64,000 nt of DNA from PALSA-129 sp963842505 (GCA_963842505.1 CAWJGZ010000002.1:186001-250000); one strand, 5' to 3'. Shown: positions 1 through 8,873, numbered from the stretch's first letter. A program made the numbers and translations. Notes: generated from the letters alone by a model not told the origin.

Positions 1-1231
1 TGCCCGCGCCGTCCACCTCCACATCGTCCACTTCCACGCTGGAATTTTCGAGCAGGATGCCGACCGGAACCGGCATATCCTTCGTCGCCAGAATGCGGAA
101 CCCGCTCAGCCGCGCGTCCCGCATGTTCTGCGCGATCACCGCCGGCCCATTCCCGAGCGGCGCCGCCCGCAGAATAGCCGCGCGCGGCGAGTGGCTGCGC
201 ACGGTCACGCCGCTTTTGAGACGCACCTGTTCGTTGTACTCTCCGGCCGCCACGTCGATGGCGTCGCCCGCGCGCGCCGCCTCGAGCGCCGCCGCGATGT
301 TGGGATACGCCGCGCCGAGCCCCACCGCCAGCACGCGCGCATGTTCGACCACCGGCGGCGGAACCCACAGGCTCCGCGAAAACCAGGCGCCCGCCGCCGC
401 CAGCGCCACCCCCGCCACAAACCACAAGGCCCGGCCCGCGGCGTCGCCGCGGTTCGCGACTGGGGAAGCAGCCGCCGCGCCGGCAGTAAAATTTTCCCCT
501 TCCATCAGCACCACCGTGACGTTATCCTTGCCGCCCGCCTGGTTGGCCGCGCCGATCAGTTCTTCGACCGCTCGCGCCGGATCTCCCGCGTGACGCTCCA
601 CCACGCGCTGGATTTCGCCCGATGCCACCTGGTCGCTCAGCCCGTCGCTGCACAACAGCAGCGCGCTGTCGGTCTCGAATGGAATGCGCTGCAGTTCAAT
701 GAAATCGCCGTCGCCCGGCGCGTGCTCCTCCGACCCGACGTCGCGGTACACTTCGTTGCGCCGCGGATGGCGCATGGCTTCGGCTTCGCTCAGCTCGCCG
801 TTGTCTTCGCGCTCGCCCACCGGCGAATGGTCGTGCGTGATCTTCTGGATCTTGCCGCCGCGGATCTGGTAGGCCCGCGAATCGCCCACGTGACCCACCA
901 CCGCCGACCCGTTCTCCAGCACCGCCACGGTCAGCACGCAGGCCATGCCGTCCCATTCCGGATTGCCCCGCGCCGCCTCCAGAATCTCGTTGTTCGCCAT
1001 GGTGATGGCTTCGCGGATGCGCTGTTCCACCGTGCCCGTCTGCCGCTCCAACCGCGCGCGCACCCTCCCCACCGCTATCTCGGCCGCTTTCTCGCCCGCG
1101 GCCTGCCCGCCGATGCCGTCCACCACCAGAAAAATGCCGCGCTCCGCATCCATGTGCAGCGCGTCTTCGTTATTGTGGCGCACCCGCCCTGCGTCACTCG
1201 CTCCGGCGAACCTGATTTTCGGTTTATCCAT
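1..1231 (-). CDS. PP2C Ser/Thr phosphatase fused to a membrane segment and beta-helix (partial)
   Basis: The gene runs off the left edge of the window, so its C-terminus is missing; about 410 codons are visible. Residues 1-245 form a PP2C-type Mn/Mg-dependent protein phosphatase with the family motifs DGIGG, GDSRAY, LCSDGLSD and GGKDNVT, so it should dephosphorylate Ser/Thr-phosphorylated proteins in the cytoplasm. Residues about 268-287 (ALWFVAGVALAAAGAWF) form a membrane segment. After it comes a sequence typical of a right-handed parallel beta-helix (pectate-lyase/DUF1565 style: a YPNIAAALEAARAGD start, then short repeated strands), which would lie outside the membrane. The ATG at 1231 overlaps the end of the FHA gene by 8 bp (ATGGATAA), so translation is probably coupled. 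The phosphatase call is firm; the role of the helix is unknown. Confidence 0.9.
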   Translation of the reverse strand, partial: MDKPKIRFAGASDAGRVRHNNEDALHMDAERGIFLVVDGIGGQAAGEKAAEIAVGRVRARLERQTGTVEQRIREAITMANNEILEAARGNPEWDGMACVLTVAVLENGSAVVGHVGDSRAYQIRGGKIQKITHDHSPVGEREDNGELSEAEAMRHPRRNEVYRDVGSEEHAPGDGDFIELQRIPFETDSALLLCSDGLSDQVASGEIQRVVERHAGDPARAVEELIGAANQAGGKDNVTVVLMEGENFTAGAAAASPVANRGDAAGRALWFVAGVALAAAGAWFSRSLWVPPPVVEHARVLAVGLGAAYPNIAAALEAARAGDAIDVAAGEYNEQVRLKSGVTVRSHSPRAAILRAAPLGNGPAVIAQNMRDARLSGFRILATKDMPVPVGILLENSSVEVDDVEVDGAG

Positions 1232-2099
1232 GCTGGGTGCTTCGGAAATCCAGGAATACCACTCCCGCCAGGCCAATCCGCGCCTGCGGCGGCACTGGCG
1301 TTTCCACATTCAAATCGCGTTTGCTGCCGTCGCTGAAATCGATGCTCGAAGGCGCTGCTTGCCCATCGATCGTGGTTCCCAGCCGGCTCAGGTCTTTCAG
1401 AAAAAAATTCCCGCTGGCCGCGTCACGGCGCAGGCGAAGATGTTCCCGCGAAACGTCCGGCAGCGTATCCAGTTTGATGTCGGTCCAATAATCGCGACCG
1501 CCGCGGCCCACCACGATTTCGTCCTTGGTCATGCGGAATGTTTTCCGCCCGGAATTGTCGGTATACTCGATCACCGCGAAAGCGCCATCGTCCGGCGCGG
1601 GCGCGGCGGAAGCATCGGCGGCCGGCTGCTGCGGGGCGGGCACATTGGTCACCTGCGTGGCGCCCAGTTTCCGGGTGGCGATCCTCCTGGTCATCGACCC
1701 GGCGCCCAGTTCCGGCTTCACCGGCAGCGCCAGCTCCGAGTAGATCAGGATGTCGCCCGCCGCCACCTCGTCGTCCGTGTTTTCCAGGATGCGGATCTGC
1801 CAGCCGCCGTCCGGCGCCGTCACTTTGGGCGCAGTCCGCCGCGCCAGTTTGAGGCGTTCGATAATCGACGGCCCGTTCAGCGCCTCAACCTCGGCATCAA
1901 GCGCCCGCCGCGCTTCCTCGATGATGCGCGGCACGATGGCGCGCAGCCGTTCCATATCGTCGGGATGCAGGTAGACGTGATAGACCGCGGGCGGAAGCAC
2001 GGAATAGTGCAGCGGCTCGAGCCCCTCCTTCATATTCCGCACGATTTCGAGGATGACACCGCGGGCGGTTGCGGAAGTGGGAGTAGCAGGCCGGTCCAT
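1224..2099 (-). CDS. FHA-domain protein with FhaA-like N-terminal domain
   Basis: This 291-residue cytoplasmic protein has an N-terminal domain (about residues 10-130) resembling the DUF3662 domain of actinobacterial FhaA, then an Ala/Pro-rich linker (about 140-175). A C-terminal FHA domain (about 190-291) follows, with the phosphothreonine-binding signatures GRGG and SREH. FHA domains dock onto Thr-phosphorylated partners, which fits the PP2C phosphatase gene overlapping its 3' end by 8 bp. A Ser/Thr kinase partner may lie beyond the window; the kinase at 60510 is about 58 kb away. The ATG at 2099 is the first in a region with AT-rich sequence just upstream (TATAGAT on the minus strand). Confidence 0.85.
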   Translation of the reverse strand: MDRPATPTSATARGVILEIVRNMKEGLEPLHYSVLPPAVYHVYLHPDDMERLRAIVPRIIEEARRALDAEVEALNGPSIIERLKLARRTAPKVTAPDGGWQIRILENTDDEVAAGDILIYSELALPVKPELGAGSMTRRIATRKLGATQVTNVPAPQQPAADASAAPAPDDGAFAVIEYTDNSGRKTFRMTKDEIVVGRGGRDYWTDIKLDTLPDVSREHLRLRRDAASGNFFLKDLSRLGTTIDGQAAPSSIDFSDGSKRDLNVETPVPPQARIGLAGVVFLDFRSTQHG

Positions 2100-2799
2100 T
2101 GGGGAATCTTCTATCTATAATCTTAGCAACGCACGCCACACGATATAGTTCACAAGAGTTTCGCGGACAGAGGCGGCGTGTCTTCAAGCTCTTCCGCGAA
2201 GCACGCGCCCCCAGTTCAAAAATCTTCAACCTAAATTTCCCCTGTTTTCATCTACTTGCAGCTTTCCTCCCCCAAGTCCCCACTCACCCTCATGCTACTT
2301 TTGATTCGGATGAGGAGCTTGCGCCCGTCGCAAGGTTTCCTCATCCTCTTGCTGGCCAGCAAGCGTTGCTTCTTAGGTGGTGCTGATACTTCTCGGCGGC
2401 CGTCAAGGCCTTGCGGTACTCACCGGGCCGTTTGCCCGATGGGGACCGACGGAAGAACCGTGAAATCGATTTCGCAATCCAGAAACGTACCGGCTTGATT
2501 GCCTAGATCGGAGTAAGGTTTCAGAGAGCAGGCATTGAATTGGGGAACCCGGCGCCATCCAGCGTCGCTCACCCTGAAGATGCCGTTCCAATCACTGGCG
2601 GCCGCCCCGTAATTGGGTCCGAGAGAATCCGGAGACACGCCCGGCGATAAGTCCGAGAGCCCCGGCCGCCGCAACGCCCTTCTTCTTTCCCCACCCCCAC
2701 GCCACAAGTGTCTTCAGCTTTCCTTTGGTGGGGCAGGCGGTGCCGCCTGCCAACTGACTCCTGACTCCTGGCTCCTGACTTCCATATCCCGCAGGGATA
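2100..2799. other. 700-bp intergenic region with a possible gene remnant
   Basis: No intact gene is convincing here. The part next to the FHA gene (2100-2320) is AT-richer than its surroundings and probably carries that gene's promoter. On the minus strand, about 2420-2640, one frame reads like natural protein (for example DWNGIFRVSDAGWRRVPQF) and stops at 2420, but it has no good start or ribosome site and was not assigned to a family. It may be the tail of a decayed gene. A repeat of family D lies at 2752-2806. Confidence 0.4.
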
Positions 2800-2806
2800 T
2801 CAAGAA
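2752..2806 (-). repeat. Family D repeat: GATATCCC palindrome plus short tandem units
   Basis: On the minus strand this reads CTTGATATCCCTGCGGGATATGG followed by repeated AGTCAGG-like units. The same arrangement occurs at 25885-25932 with small differences (CCCTTCGGG loop, AGTTAGA units). The palindrome overlaps the 3' end of the histidine kinase gene and supplies its TGA stop codon. Confidence 0.75.
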
Positions 2807-4686
2807 CGCAGCCCTCGCTGTCCCTCCCGCCTACCCGCATTCCTCCGCCGTTGAGCTGCCAGCCGCTCTCCGATTTTCGCCAGCAACCCCTCCGGCGTAA
2901 ATGGTTTCGCCAGAAAATCGCCACCGTCTTCGACCGTTTTCGGGTCCGTCCCGTCGCGGTCGTAGCCGGACATATATAAGACTGCCAGTTCAGGCCTGCT
3001 CGCGCGCAGCCTGGCGGCCAGATCGGGACCGCCTAAGCCGGGCATCACGACATCCGTCAGGAGCAGATCGATGCGCGGATGGCTCAGGGCCAGCGCCACG
3101 GCCTCCTCGCCGTTGACGGCTTCCAGGACGCAGTGGCCCGCGTCGCTAAGAACCGTGGATATCAGTTTGCGCAGCGGTGTTTCGTCTTCCACCAGCAGGA
3201 TCGTGCCGGTGTCCGTGGCCGCGGAAACGCTGCCCGCTTCAGCTTCGTCCTGGTCGGCCGGGGCGCTCTCGGCGGGAAGATAAACGCGAAAAGTGGTGCC
3301 CAAGCCCGGGGCGCTATCAACCGTGACCGTGCCGCCGCTCTGTTCCACAATGCCGTAGACGATCGAGAGACCCAGCCCCGTGCCTTTCCCAGGCTCCTTG
3401 GTAGTGAAAAACGGTTCGAAGACGCGGCCGGCCGTCTCCGCATCCATGCCGTGGCCGGTATCGGTGGCGCTCAGCACCACATATCTGCCCGGACGCAACG
3501 AGCGGAACTCCGCATCCAGGTGAACATTGCGGGTTTCGATGATCAGCCGGCCGCCCGCCGGCATGGCGTCGCGCGCATTCACCGCCAGGTTCATGATCAC
3601 CTGTTCGATGGCGCCCGCGTCCACCCGGGTGAGCCCCAATCCTTCGCTCAGCAGGATCTCCAGGACAATGTCTTCGCCGATGAGTCGGCGCAGCATTTCC
3701 TCAATCCCGCCGACCACCGTATTGAGGCTCATCACTTGCGGCTGCAGGGCCTGCCTGCGGCTGAATGCCAGCAGTTTGCGGGTCAGCGCGGCGGCGCGCA
3801 TGACGGCCTTTTCGATCTCATCCAGTTCCATCGGCTCGACGCCGTCCGCCTGGCTCTGCCGTGCCAGCGATGCATACCCGGCGATCACTGTCAGCAGATT
3901 GTTGAAATCGTGAGCCACCCCGCCGGCCAGACGTCCCAGGGCTTCCATCTTCTGCGATTGCCGCAATTCTTCTTCGAGGCGCCTGTGCCCGACGATGAGT
4001 TGCTCGATGCGTGCCAGCATGTCCCCGCGCGCCATCGGCGCCGATGGCGCCAGCGCGTCGCCCGCGCGCAGCTCGTCGCCGGCACGCCGCATCAGGAGCG
4101 CGATCCGGTCGTACAACTTGGCCAGCGACTCGTTGGCCCTGGTCAATTGCCGGTTGGCTTCGGCCACTTGCTGGGCGCGCTGATAGATTTCCGCCTCCAT
4201 TTTTTCCGCGCGGTCCTGCAACTCCAGCTCGAGTCTGTCGCGTTTCACGCCGTCCTGCTTGAGGCGGATGAACTCGGTGACGTCTTCCACCCGATGGATG
4301 ATGTAAGCAATCTCCCCCGACGGCTTCAATACGGGAGCGTTGAAGGAACTCCAGTAGCGCTCTTCAAACCCGCCGCCCTCGCTGGCCGGCCTGCGGACGT
4401 CGTACTTCTGCACGGCCATGGCGTCGCCCTGGCCGGTCCCGAGCACCCGTTCGAGCGAGGCTCGCAAATTGCGCACGCCATCCGCATTCGGATCGTCAGG
4501 ATTGTCGGGGAAGACTTCAAAAATGCCGCGGCCGAGAACTTCCTCGCGCCGGATCATGGTGGCACGCAGGTAGGCGTCGCTGGCGCCGATGATTCGCAGG
4601 TCCGGTGTCAGGACTACATACAGCCCGGGTACGGCCTCAAACACTGCCTGAAAATCGTCTGGAGCCAGCTCCCACATCCCAGTCAA
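2800..4686 (-). CDS. PAS-domain hybrid histidine kinase with C-terminal receiver
   Basis: This 628-residue protein has no clear membrane segment. A PAS domain (about 12-140) is followed by a coiled-coil stretch (145-245). The dimerisation/phosphoacceptor helix has the H-box AGGVAHDFNNLLT (His259), and the HATPase domain has N (NLAVNARDA), DTGHGMD and GTGLGLS motifs (to about 472). A receiver domain (about 495-612) has acceptor Asp545 in LLLTDVVMPG. It should autophosphorylate and pass phosphate to its own receiver, then to an unidentified partner. The gene stands alone and is divergent from the methylthiotransferase gene. Its last codons and stop lie inside a family D repeat, so the natural C-terminus may have been altered by repeat insertion. 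Confidence 0.92.
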   Translation of the reverse strand: MTGMWELAPDDFQAVFEAVPGLYVVLTPDLRIIGASDAYLRATMIRREEVLGRGIFEVFPDNPDDPNADGVRNLRASLERVLGTGQGDAMAVQKYDVRRPASEGGGFEERYWSSFNAPVLKPSGEIAYIIHRVEDVTEFIRLKQDGVKRDRLELELQDRAEKMEAEIYQRAQQVAEANRQLTRANESLAKLYDRIALLMRRAGDELRAGDALAPSAPMARGDMLARIEQLIVGHRRLEEELRQSQKMEALGRLAGGVAHDFNNLLTVIAGYASLARQSQADGVEPMELDEIEKAVMRAAALTRKLLAFSRRQALQPQVMSLNTVVGGIEEMLRRLIGEDIVLEILLSEGLGLTRVDAGAIEQVIMNLAVNARDAMPAGGRLIIETRNVHLDAEFRSLRPGRYVVLSATDTGHGMDAETAGRVFEPFFTTKEPGKGTGLGLSIVYGIVEQSGGTVTVDSAPGLGTTFRVYLPAESAPADQDEAEAGSVSAATDTGTILLVEDETPLRKLISTVLSDAGHCVLEAVNGEEAVALALSHPRIDLLLTDVVMPGLGGPDLAARLRASRPELAVLYMSGYDRDGTDPKTVEDGGDFLAKPFTPEGLLAKIGERLAAQRRRNAGRREGQRGLRS

Positions 4687-4790
4687 TCATACGAAAACTC
4701 CCACGGCAGATCCAGCGCGGCTCGTGATGATGGGGCGGACCCCGCGCGGACCCGCTGGCCGCCCCGCGCCGGCCGCGTCAGCCCACCAGT

Positions 4791-4796
4791 TATAAT
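4791..4796 (+). promoter_or_regulatory. Candidate -10 element upstream of the mtaB-like gene
   Basis: A perfect TATAAT lies 10 bp before the GTG start, with no recognisable -35. If used, the transcript would have almost no leader. An AGAAG at 4797-4801 could alternatively be a ribosome site, so only one of the two readings can hold. Confidence 0.35.
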
Positions 4797-4806
4797 AGAA
4801 GTCACG

Positions 4807-6096
4807 GTGGGGAAATACTTCGTCCAAAATTTCGGTTGCCGGGCTACCCAAGCCGATGGTGCGGCGCTCGAATCGCTGCTCGCCGCCAAAGGGCTGGAAG
4901 TGGCCGAGATTCGCAGCGGGGCCGATCTGGTGGTGTTGAACACCTGCACCGTGACTTCAGCGGCCGACGATGATGTGCGGCAGGCCATTCGCCGCGTGCA
5001 TCGCGAAAACCCCGCGGCGCGTATCCTCGTTACCGGTTGCTATGCCCAGAGAGCGCCCCAGGAGCTGGCCTCCCTGCCAGGCGTCGAGTGGGTGGTCGGT
5101 AACTCGCATAAGAATCAGATCGCCGACTTAGTAACTCTGGAAGGCGATCACGCTCCTTATCACGGCAACATATATGTGGGCGATATCTTCGCGCAGCGCG
5201 ATTTTCTATCCGCTCCCGTGGAAGATGCCGCCGGCGATCGCACGCGGCCCAACCTCAAAATACAGGACGGCTGCAACAGCCGGTGCTCCTTCTGCATCAT
5301 TCCCTTTGTGCGCGGGCGCAGCCGCAGCGCTCCCGCCGACCAGGTCGTCGCCCAGGTGCGCGGCCTTTCCCAAAGGTATCGCGAAATCGTTCTGAGCGGT
5401 ATCAACCTGGGACGCTGGGGCCGGGAGCCGGGCAGCCGCATGAGATTGGCCGACTTACTGCGCCGCCTGCTGGCGGAAACCGAAGTGGAACGGATGCGGC
5501 TCAGCTCCGTCGAGCCGATGGATTTTTCCGACGACCTGCTGGGCACGATGGCCGAATCGCCGCGCTTTGCTCCCCATGTGCACGCCCCCTTGCAGTCCGG
5601 CTGCGACCGCATTCTGCGGCGCATGCACCGCAAGTACCGGCCCCGCCATTACGCCGACCGCGTTCTCAAGGCGCGCGCGCTCATGCCGCTGGCCGCCGTC
5701 GGCGCGGATGTGATGGTAGGGTTTCCCGGTGAGACTGACACCGATTTCGAAGAGAGCCGTGCCTTTATCGAAAGCCTGCCATTCACTTACTTACACGTCT
5801 TCACTTACTCCGAGCGCCCTGGCACGCCGGCCGCCCAGGAAGCGGAGCAGGTGCCCATTCCGGTCCGCAAGGAGCGCAACCGCGTGCTGCGCGAGTTGGC
5901 GGCGGCCAAGAATGTTGAGTTTCGAAGGAGCATGATTGGCCGGACTCTGTCCGCCGTTACCCTGCACGAAACCGGAATTGCACTGAGCGGAAACTACCTG
6001 AAGGTGGAGTTAGCCAAGCCGCGCGAGCCCAATCAAATCGTCGATCTGCCGATCGCGGATGTGACCACGGCCGGACTCCGCGAGGCAGGTAAGTAG
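4807..6096 (+). CDS. mtaB: MiaB/MtaB-type tRNA methylthiotransferase (radical SAM)
   Basis: This 429-residue enzyme of the MiaB/MtaB group should add a methylthio group to a modified adenosine at tRNA position 37. Subfamily features favour the t6A-type MtaB branch over MiaB, with moderate certainty. The N-terminal UPF0004 domain shows three cluster cysteines in NFGCRATQADG, LNTCTVTS and VTGCYAQR. The radical SAM cluster motif is CNSRCSFC, and a short TRAM-like C-terminal region follows. The start is GTG at 4807 because the protein begins VGKYFVQNFGCR as in the family. The frame stays open far upstream, but that part is antisense to the histidine kinase and is not coding. The gene converges on recR. 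Confidence 0.9.
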   Translation: MGKYFVQNFGCRATQADGAALESLLAAKGLEVAEIRSGADLVVLNTCTVTSAADDDVRQAIRRVHRENPAARILVTGCYAQRAPQELASLPGVEWVVGNSHKNQIADLVTLEGDHAPYHGNIYVGDIFAQRDFLSAPVEDAAGDRTRPNLKIQDGCNSRCSFCIIPFVRGRSRSAPADQVVAQVRGLSQRYREIVLSGINLGRWGREPGSRMRLADLLRRLLAETEVERMRLSSVEPMDFSDDLLGTMAESPRFAPHVHAPLQSGCDRILRRMHRKYRPRHYADRVLKARALMPLAAVGADVMVGFPGETDTDFEESRAFIESLPFTYLHVFTYSERPGTPAAQEAEQVPIPVRKERNRVLRELAAAKNVEFRRSMIGRTLSAVTLHETGIALSGNYLKVELAKPREPNQIVDLPIADVTTAGLREAGK

Positions 6097-6120
6097 GACA
6101 GGCCTCCTGGCCTTGTCCTA
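6094..6120. terminator. Hairpin between convergent mtaB and recR
   Basis: TAGGACAGGCC, loop TCCT, GGCCTTGTCCTA form a near-perfect stem covering the 22-bp gap and both stop codons. It has no strong U-tract, so it may slow or block transcription from both sides rather than act as a classic intrinsic terminator. Confidence 0.5.
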
Positions 6121-6717
6121 CATCTCGCGGCGGCCTTCCATGGCTTTGGACATGGTGACTTCGTCGGCGAATTCCAGGTCGCTGCCCACCGGGACGCCCA
6201 TGGCAATGCGGGTCACCTTCACTCCCAGCGGCTTCAGCAGACGCGCCAGGTAGACCGCCGTGGCTTCGCCTTCCACCGTGGGATTCGTTGCCACCACAAT
6301 TTCCGTGATCTCTCCCTGGCCGATTCGCTCCACCAGTCCCTTGATCTTCAAGGATTCCGGACCGATGCCGCGGAGCGGTGAGAGCGCGCCGTGCAGCACG
6401 TGGTAGCGGCCTTCAAACTGCCGCGTGGTTTCGATGCTCACAATGTTGTGCGGTTCCTCCACCACGCAGACCACGTGCGGATCGCGGCCGGTGTCGCGGC
6501 AGAACTGGCACAGGTCGCTGTCGCTGATGTTGTTGCAGACGCGGCAGAGTCCCAGCTTATCCTTGACGTCGAGAATCGCCTGCGTCAGTTGTTCGGCATC
6601 TTCGCGGGCGGCGCGCAGCACGTGAAAAGCGATTCGCTGCGCGGACTTCTGCCCGATGCCGGGCAGGCGCTTGAATTCGTTGATGAGGCGCGCGAGCGGT
6701 TCGGCGAAATCCGGCAT
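6118..6717 (-). CDS. recR: Recombination mediator RecR
   Basis: RecR (199 residues, normal length) works with RecF/RecO to load RecA on gapped DNA. Visible features are the helix-hairpin-helix start (LPGIGQKSAQRIAFH), the zinc finger CRVCNNISDSDLCQFC and the Toprim segment VCVVEEPHNIVSIE. It is the last gene of a dnaX-ybaB-recR unit, starting 3 bp after the ybaB stop, a gene order conserved in many bacteria. Confidence 0.97.
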   Translation of the reverse strand: MPDFAEPLARLINEFKRLPGIGQKSAQRIAFHVLRAAREDAEQLTQAILDVKDKLGLCRVCNNISDSDLCQFCRDTGRDPHVVCVVEEPHNIVSIETTRQFEGRYHVLHGALSPLRGIGPESLKIKGLVERIGQGEITEIVVATNPTVEGEATAVYLARLLKPLGVKVTRIAMGVPVGSDLEFADEVTMSKAMEGRREM

Positions 6718-6720
6718 AGT

Positions 6721-7038
6721 TTAAAACAGGCCCGGCGGAAGGCCCATGCCGCCGAGCATCCCGCCCATCTTGGCCTTGGATTCTTCCTCGACCTTTTTCA
6801 CCGCTTCGTTGCAGGCGGCTACGATCATGTCTTGCAGCATCTCGACGTCGCCGGCGACCTCGGGCTCGATCTTGACGGACAACAGATTCTTCTGTCCGTC
6901 CATCTTGACCGTGACCATGCCGCCGCCGGCGGAGGCATCCACCTTGATCTGTGCGATTTCCTGCGCGAGTTTTTCCTGCATCTGCTGCGCCTGGCGCATC
7001 ATCTGCTGCATGTTGCCCATGTTGCCGGGTAATTTCAT
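6721..7038 (-). CDS. YbaB/EbfC nucleoid-associated protein
   Basis: This 105-residue protein of the YbaB/EbfC family begins with a Met/Gln-rich helix (NMQQMMRQAQQMQEKL) and carries the conserved VKMDGQ core segment. The family forms DNA-binding dimers. It lies between dnaX (1-bp gap) and recR (3-bp gap) on the same strand, the usual context, and is surely cotranscribed with them. Confidence 0.95.
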   Translation of the reverse strand: MKLPGNMGNMQQMMRQAQQMQEKLAQEIAQIKVDASAGGGMVTVKMDGQKNLLSVKIEPEVAGDVEMLQDMIVAACNEAVKKVEEESKAKMGGMLGGMGLPPGLF

Positions 7039-7039
7039 G

Positions 7040-8734
7040 TTATGACTCCTTCAGGTTTCGAACTTTGCGGATTTCGCCCGTAGGGAAGACTTCGCGGAAG
7101 TGTTGCACTTCGGGATGGGAAAACGCGCGGCTGGTGGCCTGGTCCTCCGCGACGGCTGGCGGAGCGGATGCCGGCGCCCGCGCCGCCGCGGTTTCGCCGA
7201 CCTCAAAACGGACGCGCAGCGGCCTGCCGAAGCATTCGCGCACGGCCTCCTCGAAGCCGCGGTCGCGAAAGTAGAGCGCGTAGGATTTGGCGGATATCAC
7301 ATGCAGGTCGGAGCCGGCCACCGCGATGCGGGCGTTCTCCACGGCGTCGGCCAGGTGCGTCAGTCCTTTTTCGAGTAAGTAGCAGTGCAGGCGGTCGCGT
7401 GAGTCGCCCGCGGTCATGGACGCGGCCGCCGGTTCCGGGGCCAGCGCGTTGGCGCCCGATGATTGCGGCTCAGGCGGGCGCGACGCGGCCTTCTTGGCGC
7501 GGTCGAGATCAAAGGGCGATGGCCCCGTGCGCTGCGGCGCGGCCGAACTTGGCGCGGAGGCCGCCACCGGCTTCGCCGGGCGCTGCTCCGCGACGGGCCG
7601 CGGAGCCGGGTCGCCGAGCTGCGCCAGGGCCTGCTCGATGGGAAGCAGGCGGCCGGCCTGCACCAGGCGCACCAGGCCGATTTCCAGGTGGAAGCGCGGC
7701 TGCAGAGAAAATTGCAGGTCCCGGAAAAGATCAAGCGAGAGTTGCAGATAGCGCGTAAGATCTTCTTCCGAGAATCCGTCGGCGATCTCGGCCAGTTTCT
7801 CGCGCTGCCGGGGGGAGGCCGCCACCAAGCGCGAAGCCGCGCCCGAGATGCGGATCACCAGCAGGTTCCGGAAGTAGCGCGCCAGTTCCCGGCTGAAGTG
7901 CTGGAGGTTGTGGCCATTGCGCTCCAGCTCGTCGACCACCTCGAGCATCCGGCCGGAGTCGCCATCCTTTAGCGCTTGCGTGACCTTCTCCAACGATTCC
8001 AGCGAAAATGCGCCGAGCAGGGCGCGCACTTCGGCCGCATCTAGTTTTGCGCCGCAGCAGGCAATCGCCTGGTCCAGCGCCGAAAGCGAATCGCGCACGC
8101 TGCCTTCGCCCGCGGCAGCCAATACGGCCAGGGCTTCGGCGTCGGCTTCGATGCCTTCCTGCTGGCAGATCCAGGCCATGCGGGCCACCAGGTCTTCGAA
8201 ATCCACCGAGCGGAAACTGAAATGCTGGCAGCGCGAAGCGATGGTCGCGGGAATCTTGTGCGCTTCCGTGGTGCACAAGACGAAGACCACCCATTCCGGC
8301 GGCTCTTCGATGGTCTTCAGCAGCGCGTTGAAGGCCTCGCTGGTGATCTGGTGCGCCTCGTCGATGATGAAGACCTTGTACCGGTCGCGGGCCGGCTGGT
8401 AGCGCACATTTTCGCGCAGCTCCCGCATTTCGTTGATGCCGCGGTTGGAAGCCGCGTCGATTTCGATGACATCCACGGTTCCGCCGGCGGTGATTTCCTT
8501 ACAGCTCGCGCATTCCCCGCACGGCGTCGCCGTGGGGCCCTGGACGCAGTTCAGACAGCGCGCCAGGATGCGCGCCACGGTAGTCTTGCCGGTGCCGCGC
8601 TGGCCCGAAAAAATGTAGCCGTGGCCGATGCGCTTCTGCGCTATGGCGTTTTCCAGCGTGATCTTGACGTGTTCCTGGTTGACCACGTCGTGGAAAGTCT
8701 GCGGCCGGTATTTGCGCGCGATTACCTGGTACAT
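7040..8734 (-). CDS. dnaX: DNA polymerase III subunit gamma/tau
   Basis: This 564-residue clamp-loader ATPase starts MYQVIARKYRPQTFHD. An upstream in-frame ATG at 8794 would place its first residues inside the SRP RNA gene, so the ATG at 8734 is preferred. It has a Walker A (GQRGTGKTT), a zinc module (CLNC, CGECASC), a DEAH-like Walker B (IIDEAHQ) and the sensor region, then the collar domain to about residue 365. A Pro/Ala-rich linker leads to a C-terminal tau-type domain. It heads the dnaX-ybaB-recR operon. No programmed frameshift site was recognised. Confidence 0.96.
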   Translation of the reverse strand: MYQVIARKYRPQTFHDVVNQEHVKITLENAIAQKRIGHGYIFSGQRGTGKTTVARILARCLNCVQGPTATPCGECASCKEITAGGTVDVIEIDAASNRGINEMRELRENVRYQPARDRYKVFIIDEAHQITSEAFNALLKTIEEPPEWVVFVLCTTEAHKIPATIASRCQHFSFRSVDFEDLVARMAWICQQEGIEADAEALAVLAAAGEGSVRDSLSALDQAIACCGAKLDAAEVRALLGAFSLESLEKVTQALKDGDSGRMLEVVDELERNGHNLQHFSRELARYFRNLLVIRISGAASRLVAASPRQREKLAEIADGFSEEDLTRYLQLSLDLFRDLQFSLQPRFHLEIGLVRLVQAGRLLPIEQALAQLGDPAPRPVAEQRPAKPVAASAPSSAAPQRTGPSPFDLDRAKKAASRPPEPQSSGANALAPEPAAASMTAGDSRDRLHCYLLEKGLTHLADAVENARIAVAGSDLHVISAKSYALYFRDRGFEEAVRECFGRPLRVRFEVGETAAARAPASAPPAVAEDQATSRAFSHPEVQHFREVFPTGEIRKVRNLKES

Positions 8735-8770
8735 GGGGTGGGTATCCGGATGAAGCACGGACCAATATGC

Positions 8771-8873
8771 CAGGCCCCGGGTAATCCGCGGCACACGAAC
8801 CGCACCGCTACCGTTGCTTCCTTCCGGACCTGGCGGGGTTTGCGGCCGTCCATTGCACGGAGCCCGAGACCTG
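8771..8873 (-). ncRNA. ffs: Small signal recognition particle RNA (4.5S type)
   Basis: The minus strand contains the universal SRP RNA core CAGGTCCGGAAGGAAGCA with the matching strand AACGGTAGCGG. The ends can pair as CAGGTCTCGGG with CCCGGGGCCTG (two G-U pairs), giving a hairpin of about 103 nt, the size of the short bacterial form. It binds Ffh in membrane targeting. The gene ends 36 bp before the dnaX start on the same strand, an arrangement also known in Bacillus. Exact ends are inferred from the pairing. Confidence 0.92.

Noticed and set aside
945..2120. 391-codon plus-strand frame across the FHA and PP2C genes
   Set aside because: Low-complexity Arg/Ala/His composition typical of an antisense shadow in GC-rich DNA; the minus-strand genes have clear domains.
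3079..4806. Open frame continuous with the mtaB-like gene upstream of 4807
   Set aside because: It is antisense to the PAS histidine kinase, whose domains are unmistakable; only the part from 4807 matches the methylthiotransferase family.
8735..8794. dnaX start at the upstream ATG 8794
   Set aside because: It would encode an N-terminus from inside the SRP RNA gene; MYQVIARKYRP at 8734 matches the family.
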